A stretch of 64,000 nucleotides of DNA from Micromonospora sp. NBRC 110009 (GTDB lineage: Bacteria > Actinomycetota > Actinomycetes > Mycobacteriales > Micromonosporaceae), in NCBI RefSeq assembly GCF_030518795.1, contig NZ_CP130427.1, forward strand, positions 6,200,001-6,264,000. The letters run 5' to 3'. The position numbers and the translations under genes were made by a program. The notes beneath the pieces were generated by a model that searched no databases, was not told the DNA's origin, and saw nothing but the letters and a program-made list of their open reading frames with translations. Below are positions 41,503-50,504 of this stretch, piece by piece (the stretch's first letter is position 1; every line of letters starts with the position of its first letter).

Positions 41503-42641
41503 CGGCGCTCCCTGGTCGGCACGGGCAGGGCGGCGGCGACGGACCAGCCGCCGCCCGGGCGGGGGCCGGCGGAGAGGGCGCCGCCGAGGGCGCGGACCCG
41601 CTCCCGCATCCCGACCAGACCGTACCCGCCGCGGCGCAGCTGCCCACCGGCCGCGGCCGGGCCATCGTCGACGACCTCCACGGTGACGGTTCCGGCCGCC
41701 TCGGTTACCGCCACCCGCACGGTACGCGCGCCGGGCGCGTGCCGGGTCACATTGGTCAGCGCCTCCCGGACGACGCGGTACACGGTGGCGCTCACCTCGG
41801 GCGGCCAGGAGGGAGCGTGGTCCGGGACGGTCAGTTCCACCGCCACGCCGTGCCGTTCGAAGCGGGCGACCAGCTCGGCGAGTTCCTCCGGACCGGCCGA
41901 GGCCGGAGGCCCGTCGGCGTCGTCCCGCAGGAGGCCGACCAGGCGACGCATCGCGGCGAGCGCGTCCGAGCCGGCGGACTCGATGCCGGCCAGGGACTGC
42001 CGCGCCCGGTCCGGCCGGCGGTCGCTGACCAGCTGCGCGGCCTGGGCCTGGACGACGATGCCGGTGATGTGGTGGGCGACCACGTCGTGCAGCTCCCGGG
42101 CCAGCTCCAGCCGCTCGTCCCGGCGTACCTGCTCGGCGGCGGCCCGGCGGCGGGCGTCCGTGACCCGCAGCGCGGCGCCGACCGCGACGGCGGCCAGCCA
42201 GCCCAGCGCACTCCAGTACGTCACCGCGGTGACACCGGCGGCGATCGCCGCGGCCACCACCACGGCGAGACCACCGGCGGCGATCGCGGCGGCCGGTCGC
42301 ACCGGCAGCGCCCCGGCCGCGGAGGCGACCAGCACGGCCAGCGGCAGCGCGGTGGCGGGACCCGGCTCGTGCGGCAGCCCGGCCAGGTCGGCGACGAGGA
42401 CGGCGACCACGGCGACCACCAGGCCCGCGACCGCCGTCCACCCCCGATGCCGCCGCCGGACCAGGGCGAGCAGCGTGACCACGACGCCGACCGCGCAGTC
42501 GAACACCCAGTACCGCCCGCCCCAACTGGCAGCGAGCGCGGCCGCCTGCACGGCGATCGCCACAACGCAGCCGAGCCCGAGCCCGACGTCGGCGGTCACG
42601 CTCCACCGGTCCGGATTTCCCATGCGGCCCAGGCTAGGCAA
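41499..42641 (-). CDS. DesK/NarL-type sensor histidine kinase
   Basis: Membrane kinase of about 380 residues (374 if it begins at MGNPDR, 42623). The first 160 residues contain about five membrane helices. The phosphoacceptor motif is ELHDVVAHHITG. The N box reads REALTNVTRHAPG and the ATP lid GYGLVGMRERVRALGG, with DDGPA as the G1 element. It is coupled to the response regulator downstream. It diverges from the ABC exporter genes at 42741, and such pairs often control the exporter opposite them, in drug or cell-wall stress; that is inference. Confidence 0.9.
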   Translation of the reverse strand: MPSLGRMGNPDRWSVTADVGLGLGCVVAIAVQAAALAASWGGRYWVFDCAVGVVVTLLALVRRRHRGWTAVAGLVVAVVAVLVADLAGLPHEPGPATALPLAVLVASAAGALPVRPAAAIAAGGLAVVVAAAIAAGVTAVTYWSALGWLAAVAVGAALRVTDARRRAAAEQVRRDERLELARELHDVVAHHITGIVVQAQAAQLVSDRRPDRARQSLAGIESAGSDALAAMRRLVGLLRDDADGPPASAGPEELAELVARFERHGVAVELTVPDHAPSWPPEVSATVYRVVREALTNVTRHAPGARTVRVAVTEAAGTVTVEVVDDGPAAAGGQLRRGGYGLVGMRERVRALGGALSAGPRPGGGWSVAAALPVPTRERR

Positions 42642-42740
42642 TCGCGGCGCGGGTCGAACCGGTCAAAAGTACGGTCGCCGCGGCCGGGAACCGTGCCTCG
42701 GACCGATGGCCGGGGCCGCCGACCCGCGAAGGCTCGGGGC

Positions 42741-43652
42741 ATGACAGATGAGAACTCCCCACCGGTGCTGCACGCCGCGGGCCTGACCAAGCGGTACGGG
42801 AAACGGGTCGCGCTGGCCCACTGCGACCTGCGGATCCCCCGCGGCCGGGTGATCGGCCTGGTCGGGCCGAACGGCGCCGGCAAGTCCACCCTGCTCCAGC
42901 TCGCCTGCGGGCTGATCAGCCCCACCGCGGGCACGCTGCGGGTGCTCGGCGCCCGGCCCGCCGCCGACCCGGCCCACCTGGCCCGGGTCGGCTACGTCGC
43001 CCAGGACACCCCGGTGTATGCGTCCCTGACCGTCGACGACCACCTGCAGATGGGCGCGTGGCTCAACCCGTCCTGGGACCGCGCCCTGGCCGAGCGGCGG
43101 GTGGACCAGGTCGGGCTGAACCGGTCGCAGAAGGCGGGCCGGCTCTCCGGCGGCCAGCGCGCCCAGCTCGCCCTGACCGTCGCCGCCGCGAAGCGCCCCG
43201 AGCTGCTGATCCTCGACGAGCCGGCCGCCGCCCTGGATCCCCTCGCCCGGGACGGGTTCCTGCATCACCTGATGGAGTTCGTGGGCGAGCTGGGCGCCAG
43301 CGCGCTGCTCTCCTCGCACCTGCTGGGCGACGTGGCCCGGGTCTGCGACCACCTGGTGGTGCTCGCCGCCGGCCGGGTCCAGCTCGCCGGGGACGTCAGC
43401 GACCTGCTGTCCCGCCACTGCCGGCTGGTCGCGCCGCGCGGGGAGCCGGACCGGCTGCCCGCCGGAGTGGAGCTGGTCCGGCGGGAGCCGGCCGGGCCGG
43501 ACGAGCGGTGGTTGCTCCGGGTCGAGCCCGGGAGCGGGCAGCTGCCGGGGACGGTGGAGCCGGTGGGGCTGGAGGAGCTGGTGCTGGCGTACCTCGGCCG
43601 CGCGGCCGGCGAGCCCACCGGGCCGGCCCCGAGTCGGGAGGTGCGGCGGTGA
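42741..43652 (+). CDS. ABC transporter ATP-binding protein
   Basis: Nucleotide-binding subunit of 303 residues for an exporter of the ABC-2 type. Walker A is GPNGAGKST, the Q loop VAQDTPVY, the signature LSGGQRAQL, Walker B LLILDEPAAALDP and the switch His is in SSHLLGD. An accessory C-terminal region (about 215-303) is usual for exporters with drug or peptide substrates. Its stop overlaps the GTG of the permease gene. Substrate unknown. Confidence 0.92.
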   Translation: MTDENSPPVLHAAGLTKRYGKRVALAHCDLRIPRGRVIGLVGPNGAGKSTLLQLACGLISPTAGTLRVLGARPAADPAHLARVGYVAQDTPVYASLTVDDHLQMGAWLNPSWDRALAERRVDQVGLNRSQKAGRLSGGQRAQLALTVAAAKRPELLILDEPAAALDPLARDGFLHHLMEFVGELGASALLSSHLLGDVARVCDHLVVLAAGRVQLAGDVSDLLSRHCRLVAPRGEPDRLPAGVELVRREPAGPDERWLLRVEPGSGQLPGTVEPVGLEELVLAYLGRAAGEPTGPAPSREVRR

Positions 43653-44665
43653 CCCGGCTGGCCTGGCGGCAGTTCCGGGCCCAGGCGCTCACCGGCCTGG
43701 CCGGGCTGGCCCTGCTCGCCGCCTACCTGGTGCACCTGGGCCTGGCGATCCGGCACGGCCACGACGCCTACCTGTCCCGCTGCCGGTCGGGCGGCGACTG
43801 CGACCGCGCGCTCGCCCAGTTCCTCGGCGGCTACCAGAACACCCTGCTCTACCTGGCCGGCCTGTTCGCCCTGGTGCCCGCCGTGCTCGGCATGTTCTGG
43901 GGCGCGCCGCTGGTCGCCCGCGAGCTGGAGGCGGGCACGCACCGGCTGGTGTGGAACCAGAGCGTCACCCGGACCCGCTGGTTCAGCGTCAAACTGCTCG
44001 TCGTCGGGGCGGCCACCACCGCCGTGTCCGGCCTGGCCAGCGCGCTGCTGACCTGGGCCGCCAGCCCGGTCGACCGGCTCGCCGGGGACCGGTTCAGCAC
44101 CATCGTCTTCGGCGCCCGGAACGTCGCGCCGATCGCGTACGCGGCCTTCGCGTTCACGCTCGGCGTGGTGGTCGGGCTGCTGGTCCGCCGGACGCTGCCG
44201 GCGATGGCGCTGACCGCCGTCGCGTTCACGCTGGTGCAGTTCGTCATGCCGAACGTGGTCCGGCCGCACCTGATGCCGCCGGTCACCGTCTCCCGGCCGA
44301 TGACCGCCGAGGCGATCAACGAGGCGCGAGGGCTGGGCAGCCTCTCCGGGGCCCCGATGGTCAAGGGGCTGTCGGTGCCCGACGCCTGGGTCAGCGACGT
44401 CAGCGAGCTGCGCACCGCGGACGGCCGGCCGCTCGCGGCGGAGCGTTTCGACCGCTGCTTCCAGGACCCGCCGCGCACCGGAGCGACCGGCACGTTCGGC
44501 GACACCGCCGTCTGCCTGGGTCGGCTCGACCTGCACGTGGTGCTCTCCTACCAGCCGAACCACCGCTACTGGCCGTTCCAGTGGCTGGAAGGCGGGATCT
44601 ACCTGGCGCTCAGCGGGCTGCTGGCCGGCTTCGGCCGGTGGCGCCTCCGCCGCCGGGTCAACTGA
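43649..44665 (+). CDS. ABC-2 type permease
   Basis: Membrane subunit of 338 residues partnering the ATPase just upstream (GTGA overlap at 43649). Six hydrophobic segments are visible: at about 15-32, 65-88, 118-135, 165-195 (two close together) and 318-332. The external loop near 230-290 contains several charged residues and two Cys. The order ELEAGTHRLVWNQSVTRTRW is the usual coupling helix of ABC-2 permeases. The operon faces a two-component system that may regulate it. Confidence 0.85.
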   Translation: MTRLAWRQFRAQALTGLAGLALLAAYLVHLGLAIRHGHDAYLSRCRSGGDCDRALAQFLGGYQNTLLYLAGLFALVPAVLGMFWGAPLVARELEAGTHRLVWNQSVTRTRWFSVKLLVVGAATTAVSGLASALLTWAASPVDRLAGDRFSTIVFGARNVAPIAYAAFAFTLGVVVGLLVRRTLPAMALTAVAFTLVQFVMPNVVRPHLMPPVTVSRPMTAEAINEARGLGSLSGAPMVKGLSVPDAWVSDVSELRTADGRPLAAERFDRCFQDPPRTGATGTFGDTAVCLGRLDLHVVLSYQPNHRYWPFQWLEGGIYLALSGLLAGFGRWRLRRRVN

Positions 44666-44676
44666 GCGTCGACGTC

Positions 44677-44710
44677 GGCAGCCCTCGGCGACACGCCGCC
44701 GGGGGCTGCC
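44677..44710 (+). terminator. hairpin after the ABC operon
   Basis: GGCAGCCC and GGGCTGCC pair perfectly, with an inner CGGCG/CGCCG stem, about 11 bp after the permease stop. Confidence 0.55.
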
Positions 44711-44741
44711 CCGCCGGGCATCGGCGGGGAAGAATGGCCGG

Positions 44742-45761
44742 ATGGTCGTTCCCCGCCAGCGTCCGCCGCTGCTGATCCGGCCGGTCCGCGAGCCGGCCAC
44801 CGTGCCACCGCCGCTGGACGGGCCGTGGGCCCCCACCGACGTCCGGCTCGACCGGGCGGACCTGCTGCCGCTGCCGGAGGGGGCGCACGGCCCGGAGGAC
44901 GTGCTGATCGATCCGGACGGCCGGGTGGTCACCGGCGACGAGGACGGCCGGCTCTGGTGGTGGCCGGCGGACGCCCCGGCCGGCACCCGTCCCACGCTGC
45001 TCGCCGAGACCGGCGGCCGGCCGCTCGGCATCGAGCTGGACCCGGTCGACGGCGGGCTGGTGGTCTGCGACGCCTACCGGGGGCTGCTGCGGGTCACCCC
45101 GGACGGGGCGGTGCAGGAGCTGACCGGCAGCGGGCCGCCGGTGCACCTCGCCGACAACGCCGCAGTGGCCCGGGACGGCACCATCTACTTCACCGACTCG
45201 TCCGACCGGTTCCCGCTGTCGCACTGGAAACGGGACCTGCTGGAGCACCGCCCCAACGGCCGGGTGCTCGCGTACGACCGGCGCACCGGGCGCACCGAGG
45301 TGGTGGCGAGCGGGCTCTACTTCCCCAACGGGGTGGCGCTGGCTCCGGACGAGTCCGCGCTGATGCTGGTGGAGACGGCCACCCACCGGCTGCTACGGGT
45401 GGACCTGCCCGACGGCCGGGCCACCGTGCTGACCGACCTGCCGGCGTACCCGGACAACGTGTCCGCCGTGGGCGACGGGACCTACTGGATCGCGCTGCCC
45501 AGCCCCCGGCTGCCGATCATGGAGAAGCTGCTGCCCCACCCCCGGATGCGCCAGCTGGTCGCCCTGCTGCCGGGCGCGGTGCAGCCGCAGCCCCGCCGGT
45601 ACGGCCTGGTCGCGCTGGTGGACGGCGCGGGGCGGATGCTGCGCACGTTGCACGGGCCGAGCGGCGCGTACCCGATGGTCACCGGCGTCCGGCAGCACGG
45701 GCAGCGGCTCTGGCTGGGCAGCCTGACCGCGACCGGCGTGGCCCGCGTCGACCTGGCCTGA
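44742..45761 (+). CDS. strictosidine-synthase/SMP-30-like beta-propeller protein
   Basis: Six-bladed propeller protein of 339 residues related to strictosidine synthase, paraoxonase and gluconolactonase. Typical segments are GPEDVLIDPDGRVVTGDEDG, the metal-site HLADNAAVARDGTIYFTDSS, the FPNGVALAPDESALMLVETA blade, and the last-blade ending of the family. Many actinobacterial members are SMP-30-like lactonases or sugar-lactone binders. There is no signal peptide. It stands alone between the exporter operon and the converging L,D-transpeptidase gene. Confidence 0.85.
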   Translation: MVVPRQRPPLLIRPVREPATVPPPLDGPWAPTDVRLDRADLLPLPEGAHGPEDVLIDPDGRVVTGDEDGRLWWWPADAPAGTRPTLLAETGGRPLGIELDPVDGGLVVCDAYRGLLRVTPDGAVQELTGSGPPVHLADNAAVARDGTIYFTDSSDRFPLSHWKRDLLEHRPNGRVLAYDRRTGRTEVVASGLYFPNGVALAPDESALMLVETATHRLLRVDLPDGRATVLTDLPAYPDNVSAVGDGTYWIALPSPRLPIMEKLLPHPRMRQLVALLPGAVQPQPRRYGLVALVDGAGRMLRTLHGPSGAYPMVTGVRQHGQRLWLGSLTATGVARVDLA

Positions 45762-45821
45762 CCGCACGGAGCCGGCCCGCCGTAGCGGCGAGCCGGCCCG
45801 TCATCGTTCCTCCCCCGACGG

Positions 45822-47111
45822 TCAGCCGCCAGTGTTGCTCTTCGAGGGCTCCGGGGCGGGCGCCGAACCGCCGGCCACCGCGCCCGGGTGGGGCGCCACG
45901 GCCTGGGTCGGCTTCAGCCCGGCCGGGACCGGCAGCGCGCTGCCCTTGGCGAACTCGTCCCAGCTGACGTTCCAGGCCGTGAAGCCGTTGCCCTGGTCCA
46001 GCTTCACCTCGGTGCCCTTGACGGTGACCAGGTCACCGACCTGGGTGATGCCCATCAGCCAGTCCGCGGCGGCGGCAGATACGTTGGCGCAGCCGTGCGA
46101 GGTGTTGGTGTAGCCCTGCTCCCCCTCCGACCACGGTGCCGAGTGGATGAACTCACCACCCCAGGTCAGCCGCTGGGCGTCGTCCACGTCGACCACGTAG
46201 CCGCCGTTCGGGTCGCCCCGGGTGTCGAAGGTGGTCCGGTCGAACTTCTCCATGATCACCATCGTGCCGCTGGAGCTCGGCGTGCTCGACTTGCCGAGAC
46301 TCACCGGGATCTTGCGGAGCAGCTTGCCCTCCTGGTAGACGGACATCTGCTTGGTGGCGTTGTCGATGTCGAGGGTGACCTGGCGGCCGATCTTGGAGGT
46401 CGCGGTGTGGTCGGCGTCGCCGATGGCGTCCTTGCCGATCGGCAGCCCCTCGAGGGCGCTCCGCACGCTGATCTTCGTGCCCTTCTTCCAGAAGTCGGGC
46501 GCCCGGTATTCGGCCTGCTTGCCGTCCGACTCCCACGACCAGGTGCCCGGCTGCGGCGGGTCGGTCTTCACGAACAACCGGCGCTGCACGTCCGCTCTGG
46601 CCTCTTTCGGAATTGGCGGATCGAACGCGACGACCAACGGCATCGCCGTCCCGTACGTCTGATCGCCGGTGAAATAGAGTTCGCTCTTGATGGCCGGTTT
46701 GGTGGATTTCGCCATCGTGGTGAACGTCGTCTTCTGCGTGGTCGTCCGTCCGGAGTCGCCGGTCGCGGTCACCTCCGCCGTGTACGTCCGGGAATTCTGC
46801 AGCGGGCGGTCCGGCACCCAGCTCGACCCGTCCTCCCGCGGCGCGGCCGGCACCGGCTGACCCTTGTCGTCGGTGAGCTTCACGCCGGTGATCTTCCCGC
46901 CGCTGACCTTGGCCCCCACCTCGGCGCTGATCGGCACGCCCTTGGTCCGGTCGGTCGGCAGCACGGTCAGCGACGGCCCGGCCGCCGCCTTGCCGTGGCC
47001 GCCCGTCACGGCGGATCTCTGGTCGGCGGTGCACGCGCCGACGACCAACGGTGTGGCTGCGATGGTTACCGCGAACAGCGTGAATCGCCGCCTCACATCC
47101 ATATTCCGCAC
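45822..47111 (-). CDS. lipoprotein L,D-transpeptidase
   Basis: Cell-wall enzyme of about 429 residues forming 3-3 peptidoglycan cross-links. A lipobox VVGAC near residue 27 marks it as a lipoprotein. Two Ig-like domains cover about 45-255 (start VLPTDRTKGVPISAEVG). The YkuD catalytic domain has the His in EFIHSAPWS and the motif NTSHGCANVS with the nucleophile Cys. The C-terminal extension is Pro/Gly-rich. The organisation is that of mycobacterial LdtMt2-type enzymes. The start is GTG 47111 or ATG 47102, both with weak ribosome sites. Confidence 0.92.
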   Translation of the reverse strand: MRNMDVRRRFTLFAVTIAATPLVVGACTADQRSAVTGGHGKAAAGPSLTVLPTDRTKGVPISAEVGAKVSGGKITGVKLTDDKGQPVPAAPREDGSSWVPDRPLQNSRTYTAEVTATGDSGRTTTQKTTFTTMAKSTKPAIKSELYFTGDQTYGTAMPLVVAFDPPIPKEARADVQRRLFVKTDPPQPGTWSWESDGKQAEYRAPDFWKKGTKISVRSALEGLPIGKDAIGDADHTATSKIGRQVTLDIDNATKQMSVYQEGKLLRKIPVSLGKSSTPSSSGTMVIMEKFDRTTFDTRGDPNGGYVVDVDDAQRLTWGGEFIHSAPWSEGEQGYTNTSHGCANVSAAAADWLMGITQVGDLVTVKGTEVKLDQGNGFTAWNVSWDEFAKGSALPVPAGLKPTQAVAPHPGAVAGGSAPAPEPSKSNTGG

Positions 47112-47298
47112 CCCATTTCCACTCCCCTTGGCTCACATTCTGTCGGGCCGCCGGGAGGCCGAGGCCCATTCGGCGAAATTGCTCGGGGCACCGACTTCCT
47201 TTGCGGCGCAGGCGTACGGAAATGGGAATCGGCGACGCGGAAAAGGTCGTGCGTCACGCGCTGCGCCCGGTTGCGCCGGACGGGCCGGGACGACCGGT

Positions 47299-48978
47299 TC
47301 AGCCCCAGTCGTCGTCGCCGTGGTTCCGTTCCCACCGGCCGCCGATCGGCGGGGTGTCCAGCCTGGTCGGCCCGTCCGCGTTCCCGGCGAGGTCGTTGTC
47401 CTCGACCCGGCAATCCACGCAACTGCCCTGCCCGGTGATCCACAGCCCGTGGGTCTGGGCACGCGGCTGTCGGCTGTCCCAGATCCGGTTGCCCCGGATG
47501 CTGGCCGCATCGAGCGCGGCGTCGACCGTGATCCCGGCTCTGGTCGACGGCGCCGCGGGCAGCTCGTACGGGGTGCCGGGAGCCGGGGTGTCCGCGCTCC
47601 AGGCGGTGAAGGCGTCCGGACGGATCGGCGCCAGGGTCAGCGTGGCGGAGTCGTTCGCGGCCACCACGGCGACCCGGTCGCCGACCCGTACCACCTTGCC
47701 CCGGTGCTCGTCGTGCTGCCAGTTCGCCAGCCGGTCGACCACCTGCCGCTCGCTGTACCGCACCGAGGGACCACCGCCGTCGGCCACCGGGCCGCACTGC
47801 CGCCCGTTGCCCCGGATCCGGTTGTTGACGATGATCGCGTCGGCGATCGGCCGGTCGATCCGGATCGCGTCCAGGCTGTTGCCGTAGAAGTCGTTGCTAT
47901 CCATCACGATCTCCCGGGCGCGCTCCTGCTCCTCGCCGCCCAGGCTGCGCTGGTGGTAGCCGTACCGGCCGTTGCCGCTGATCCGGTTGCCCCGGATGGT
48001 GTACGGCCCGGGGGTGTTGCCGATGCTGATCCCGTCGCGCACGTTGCCGTCGATCACGCAGTCGGTCACGATGCCGCCCCGGCCGCCGGTGCCGGTGGTG
48101 CCCTTGGCCGAGACGTGAAAGCCCGCCTCCAGGTTGCCGGTCATCGTGCAGGCGGAGACGATCAGCCCGTTGGCGCCCCAGTCGGAGATGCCGAAGCGGT
48201 TGCCCTGGGCGTGGCAGCCGATGACCCGGATGCCCCGCGGGCGCAGCTCGCCGGCCTCCTGCAACTCCAGGAAGATCCCGTTGGTGGCGTTGCCGATCGC
48301 CGAGCAGTTGACGATGTTGAGCCGCTCGACGCTGCCCCACCCGCCCACGCCGACCCCGATGCCGGCCCCGCCCATCTCGGTGCCGTTGTCCAACCGGCCG
48401 CAACCGGCGACCAGCACCCCGTCGATCAGGCTGTCCTGGAGGAAGTCGCAGCCCAGGCCGGTCCCGGCGGTGTGGTGGATGTAGAGGTTGCGGAACACCC
48501 CCCGCACGACGTACTGAAGGGCGAGGCCCTTGGCGAGCGGGTTGTACTCGGCCGAGGCCACCCCGGAGCCGTCGATCTCGAAGTCGGCGAAGGTGCAGTA
48601 CGCCAGGTGCCGTTCCCGGTCCGCGCCGTGCAGGGCGGTGGTGTGGAAGGCCAGCGGGGTCGGGTCGGCCCGGTTCCCGGAGTTGCTCAGCACGAACCGG
48701 GTCGCGCCGGGGCCGGCGCCGACCAGCGAGACGCCGGCGCGCCACACCGTCCCGGCGTCCCGGATCGAGTACACCCCGGGTGGACAGTAGATCACCCGGG
48801 CCCGCCCGTCGGCGCCGTACGCGTCCCCCAGCCGATCCACCAGGGCGGCGAAGGCCGGTTGGTCGTTGGTCGTCCCGTCCCCGGTCAGGCCGTGCTCGCG
48901 GGCGTTGCACATCAGGGGCGCGCCGGCAACGGGGTAGGTACGCACGCCGCCGGCCGAGTACATGTGCGGGTACGCCAT
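47299..48978 (-). CDS. right-handed parallel beta-helix (pectate-lyase-like fold) protein
   Basis: Protein of 559 residues with the repeated turns of a right-handed beta-helix (Asn ladders such as IVNCSAIGNATNGIFLE, VIGCHAQGNRFGISDWG and VTDCVIDGNVRDGISIGN). The N-terminal entry motif is AREHGLTGDGTTNDQPAFAA, typical of pectate-lyase-fold surface proteins. GGGGAGGG 5 bases before ATG 48978 fixes the start; seven additional codons upstream are unlikely. No signal peptide is visible, which is odd for this fold; it may be exported by another route. It lies about 110 bp before the terminator of the bkd operon on the same strand. Confidence 0.8.
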   Translation of the reverse strand: MAYPHMYSAGGVRTYPVAGAPLMCNAREHGLTGDGTTNDQPAFAALVDRLGDAYGADGRARVIYCPPGVYSIRDAGTVWRAGVSLVGAGPGATRFVLSNSGNRADPTPLAFHTTALHGADRERHLAYCTFADFEIDGSGVASAEYNPLAKGLALQYVVRGVFRNLYIHHTAGTGLGCDFLQDSLIDGVLVAGCGRLDNGTEMGGAGIGVGVGGWGSVERLNIVNCSAIGNATNGIFLELQEAGELRPRGIRVIGCHAQGNRFGISDWGANGLIVSACTMTGNLEAGFHVSAKGTTGTGGRGGIVTDCVIDGNVRDGISIGNTPGPYTIRGNRISGNGRYGYHQRSLGGEEQERAREIVMDSNDFYGNSLDAIRIDRPIADAIIVNNRIRGNGRQCGPVADGGGPSVRYSERQVVDRLANWQHDEHRGKVVRVGDRVAVVAANDSATLTLAPIRPDAFTAWSADTPAPGTPYELPAAPSTRAGITVDAALDAASIRGNRIWDSRQPRAQTHGLWITGQGSCVDCRVEDNDLAGNADGPTRLDTPPIGGRWERNHGDDDWG

Positions 48979-49040
48979 CGGTGCCCTCCCCGTCGACAAC
49001 CGGCCTCGCTTTCCCGGTCCGGCGGAGGAGAAACGGGCAC

Positions 49041-49076
49041 GGCCCCGGGTCCCGGGAGTGGCCGGGACCCGGGGCC
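49041..49076 (-). terminator. strong hairpin ending the bkd operon
   Basis: Perfect 15-bp stem GGCCCCGGGTCCCGG / CCGGGACCCGGGGCC with a 6-base loop, 10 bp after the E2 stop codon. Confidence 0.8.
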
Positions 49077-49085
49077 GGGTCGAGG

Positions 49086-50504
49086 TCAGACGTTCGCCAC
49101 CAGCAGCGCCGGCTGCTCGACGCAGTCCGCCACGTGCCGCAGGAACCCGCCGGCCACCCCGCCGTCGCAGACCCGGTGGTCGAAGGTGAGGCTGAGCTGG
49201 GTCACCTTGCGGACCGCGAGCTGCCCGTCGACCACCCAGGGCTTGTCCACGATGCGACCGACGCCGAGCAACGCCGCCTCCGGGTGGTTGATAATCGGGG
49301 TGGAGCCGTCCACGCCGAACACCCCGTAGTTGTTCAGGGTGAAGGTGCCGCCGGTCAGCCGCGCCGGGGGCAGGGTGCCGGCCCGGGCCGCGGCGGTGGT
49401 GTCGGCGAGGGCGGCGGCCAGTTCCCGGGTGGTGAGCCGCTGGGCGTTGCGGAGCACCGGGACGACCAGGCCGCGGTCGGTCTGCGCGGCGATGCCCAGG
49501 TGCACGCCGGCCGACTGGACGATCCGCTGCCCCTCGGTGTCCACCCGCGCGTTGAGCTGCGGGTACTTCCGCAGGCCGCTGAGGCAGATCCGGGCCAGCA
49601 GGGCCAGGATGCTGACCGGCGCGTCCGGGGTGGCGGCGTTGATCGCGGCCCGGGTCTGCAGCAGCCCGGTGGCGTCCACGTCCACCCAGATGGTCACCTC
49701 GGGGATCTCCCGCCGGCTGCGGGAGAGCTTGTCCGCGATCGCCTTGCGGATGCCGGTGAGCGGGATGACCACGTCACCGTCGCCGGCCGGGGCGAGGCCG
49801 ACGTGCGCCTCGGGCGCGTCCGGCACGGCGGCGAGCGTCGCGGCCGGGGCGGCCAGCGCCGCCTCGACGTCGGCGCGGCGGATGACGCCGCCGGGCCCGG
49901 TGCCGGTCAGGGCCGCCAGGTCCAGCCCGCGCTCCCTGGCCAGCCGCCGGACGATCGGGGAGATGACCAGGGGCGCCGTCGCCCCGGCCGGGCCGGGGCG
50001 GGCCGGCAGCTCGGTACGCTCCGCCCCGGTCGCCGCCGCCCGGCCCGCGGCGGCGCCGCTGGCGCCGGCCGTGGCCGCGTCCGTCGCGGTCGGGGCCGAC
50101 GCACCGGGCTCGGGGGCCAGGGCGAGGCGCGGGCGGCGGCGCCGGCGGCCGGCGCCGCCGTGGCCGGTGCCGTACCCGATGAGGACGTTGCCGGAGCCGG
50201 CCCGCTCCTCCTCGCGGTACGTGGCGTGCGGGTCGTCGCCGCCGTCGCCGTCCAGCGGCGCGATGGTGATCAGCGGCTGGCCGACCGGGCGGACCTCGCC
50301 CGCCGCGCCGTGCAGGGCGACGACCCGGCCGGCGTACGGACAGGGCACGTCGACGACGGCCTTCGCGGTCTCCACCTCGACCACGGTCTGGTCCACGGTC
50401 ACCACGTCGCCGACGGCGACCCGCCACTCGACGATCTCCGCCTCGCTGAGCCCCTCGCCTAGGTCGGGCAGGAGGAAGTCGCGCGTTCCGGTCGTGGTGG
50501 TCAT
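49086..50504 (-). CDS. bkdC: dihydrolipoamide acyltransferase (E2) of a branched-chain 2-oxoacid dehydrogenase
   Basis: Core acyltransferase of 472 residues. A single lipoyl domain (LLPDLGEGLSEAEIVEW; lipoyl Lys in VEVETAKAVVDV) is followed by a Gly/Ala-rich linker. The peripheral subunit-binding domain is in IVRRLARERGLDLAALTGTG. The catalytic domain ends with FDHRVCDGGVAGGFL (HRxxDG). ATG 50504 overlaps the E1 beta stop. Gene order alpha-beta-E2 and the Lrp-type regulator suggest oxidation of branched-chain 2-oxoacids; a pyruvate-type complex is less likely but not excluded. E3 is encoded elsewhere. Confidence 0.88.
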   Translation of the reverse strand: MTTTTGTRDFLLPDLGEGLSEAEIVEWRVAVGDVVTVDQTVVEVETAKAVVDVPCPYAGRVVALHGAAGEVRPVGQPLITIAPLDGDGGDDPHATYREEERAGSGNVLIGYGTGHGGAGRRRRRPRLALAPEPGASAPTATDAATAGASGAAAGRAAATGAERTELPARPGPAGATAPLVISPIVRRLARERGLDLAALTGTGPGGVIRRADVEAALAAPAATLAAVPDAPEAHVGLAPAGDGDVVIPLTGIRKAIADKLSRSRREIPEVTIWVDVDATGLLQTRAAINAATPDAPVSILALLARICLSGLRKYPQLNARVDTEGQRIVQSAGVHLGIAAQTDRGLVVPVLRNAQRLTTRELAAALADTTAAARAGTLPPARLTGGTFTLNNYGVFGVDGSTPIINHPEAALLGVGRIVDKPWVVDGQLAVRKVTQLSLTFDHRVCDGGVAGGFLRHVADCVEQPALLVANV